From the NCBI GenBank assembly GCA_029558435.1, contig JAKQEZ010000650.1, positions 1 to 5,689 on the forward strand: a stretch of 5,689 nt of DNA. Direction: 5' to 3'. The position numbers and the translations under genes are program-made. The notes below the pieces were generated by a model, which saw only the letters and a program-made list of their open reading frames with translations, did no database searches and was not told the DNA's origin. Numbering within the stretch: the stretch's first letter is position 1; each line of letters opens with the position of its first letter. Positions 4,810-5,689 of this stretch are shown piece by piece. This stretch comes from Bacteroidota bacterium (GTDB taxonomy: Bacteria; Bacteroidota; Bacteroidia; Flavobacteriales; Crocinitomicaceae).

Positions 4810-5689
4810 AGGTTTTTTATTATATCTGCAAGGTGTTTTGCTTGTATTTTACGTGAATAAATCTCAACATTATCAGAATTACATCCTATTTTTCCATTTT
4901 GTTCAAATTCTTCAATTAAATTTTCAAGAACTTCATATAAATGTTGTTGGTCTTTTACAATTATCCCAGCATTGTGCTTCATGATAATATCTCTTTGAGG
5001 ACGGTCATTGTTATTTTTACATTCATCCGTATCAAAGTATTTTTGTTTTAGTTTCAATGCATCTTTATCATTATCAAAGCAAAATAGAATTTGTCTTTTT
5101 AATCCTAAATAATCATAAATTTTAGTACCGTTGAAATGATAGTAATTGAAAAGTAACATTACATTTTCTTTAGCAATTTTTGAAAGTAAATCCGAGTTCG
5201 GAATTCTTGGAAAAATGGAAACAGTAGTTTTTAGTTTCGGATTGCATTTATCTATAAATGCAATGATTTCTTCACTTTTATTGACACCATATAGATTTAA
5301 TTGAATTTTTATTCCTTTAGAATCAATTATTTTTGATAAAGTCAATAGAAAAGCTTTCCACGGATGCCAATCATACAAAGTTCCTACAAAAGTTAACGTT
5401 AATATATTTGTTTGTTGAGGAATTGTTGAAACTCTATCTATTATTTCATTATCATAACCATTTGATATTGATATGATTTTTTTATTTGAAAATAGTTTGT
5501 TGATAACTGAATTAATTGAGGGAACTGTTGTGATTAATGCAGATGCTGAAACTATTTTTTTTTCAAGACTGTTAATCCAGAACTTATAAATAGAATTTTG
5601 TTTTTTTATATTCTGACTCCAAGGATCTCTATAATCTGCAATCCAAGGAACGTTGTATTTAGCTCCTAATTTTTTTGCAAAATAAAAAG
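4806..5689 (-). CDS. GT4-type glycosyltransferase (5' end beyond window)
   Basis: The frame is open without a stop from the TGA at 4806-4808 to the window edge, giving 293 complete codons of a protein whose N-terminus is missing. The family is usually about 400-420 residues, so about a quarter to a third is absent. In the visible part, D-Y-R-D-P-W (18-23), S-N-G-Y-D (75-79), F-V-G-T-L-Y (100-105) and G-T-K-I-Y-D-Y-L (187-194) are hallmarks of a GT-B, GT4-like transferase. The last replaces the common K-L-x-E-Y-L donor-site segment, with Asp instead of Glu. The C-terminus shows the usual closing helix. It should transfer a sugar from a nucleotide donor to a lipid-linked or growing glycan at the inner face of the cytoplasmic membrane. 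An in-frame TTG at 5378 is not the start, because conserved motifs lie upstream of it. Over 5041-5340 the GC content is about 24%, against about 39% over 3601-3900 in the HisF gene. Confidence 0.85.
   Translation of the reverse strand, partial: FYFAKKLGAKYNVPWIADYRDPWSQNIKKQNSIYKFWINSLEKKIVSASALITTVPSINSVINKLFSNKKIISISNGYDNEIIDRVSTIPQQTNILTLTFVGTLYDWHPWKAFLLTLSKIIDSKGIKIQLNLYGVNKSEEIIAFIDKCNPKLKTTVSIFPRIPNSDLLSKIAKENVMLLFNYYHFNGTKIYDYLGLKRQILFCFDNDKDALKLKQKYFDTDECKNNNDRPQRDIIMKHNAGIIVKDQQHLYEVLENLIEEFEQNGKIGCNSDNVEIYSRKIQAKHLADIIKNL

Noticed and set aside
4806..5378. Reading the glycosyltransferase as a 190-residue protein starting at TTG 5378
   Set aside because: The same frame stays open to the window edge, and the upstream codons contain D-Y-R-D-P-W and S-N-G-Y-D motifs typical of the family, so the TTG is an internal Leu codon.

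Overview
The window looks like a chromosomal segment from a member of the Bacteroidota. It is AT-rich, it begins with the last 25 residues of a protein whose end matches a type IX secretion (T9SS type A) sorting domain, the genes lack obvious Shine-Dalgarno sequences, and the intergenic DNA carries repeat fragments of a kind often seen in that phylum. Genus or species cannot be told from this sequence.

Left part, rightward genes (1-1745): the C-terminal tail of a probable T9SS-secreted protein ends at 80. A strong intrinsic terminator (101-131) with an 11-bp stem and a GAAA tetraloop follows it. Then come two translationally coupled genes: an HD-domain phosphohydrolase (148-804) and a ROK-family sugar kinase, probably glucokinase (804-1745). 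Stop and start overlap as TAATG.

Middle, intergenic (1746-2320): a 575-bp non-coding stretch lies between convergent genes. It holds two near-identical inverted copies of a 30-nt GC-rich hairpin repeat (1846-1875 and 2155-2184), a third, diverged copy (about 2026-2060), a perfect 12-bp palindrome, a weak hairpin-plus-T-tract, and a tandem pair of 20-bp TTTGCG-type units just past the 3' end of the leftward operon.

Right part, leftward operon (2321-5689 and beyond): transcribed right to left, it contains a GT4-type glycosyltransferase (5' end beyond the window), a HisH-type glutaminase, a HisF-type barrel protein and an N-acetyl sugar amidotransferase (WbpG/WbuX/PseA family). Junctions are 4-nt overlap, 0-nt spacing and 4-nt overlap. 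The last three form the known acetamidino-sugar module: HisH releases ammonia from glutamine, the HisF-like barrel conducts it, and the PP-loop amidotransferase is thought to use ATP and that ammonia to turn an N-acetyl group on a sugar into an acetamidino group. The HisF-like protein lacks the catalytic Asp11 of true HisF but keeps the ammonia-gate residues, so this is a surface-glycan locus and not histidine biosynthesis. No wholly new system is evident. The most interesting points are this split conservation in HisF and the repeat-rich intergenic region.
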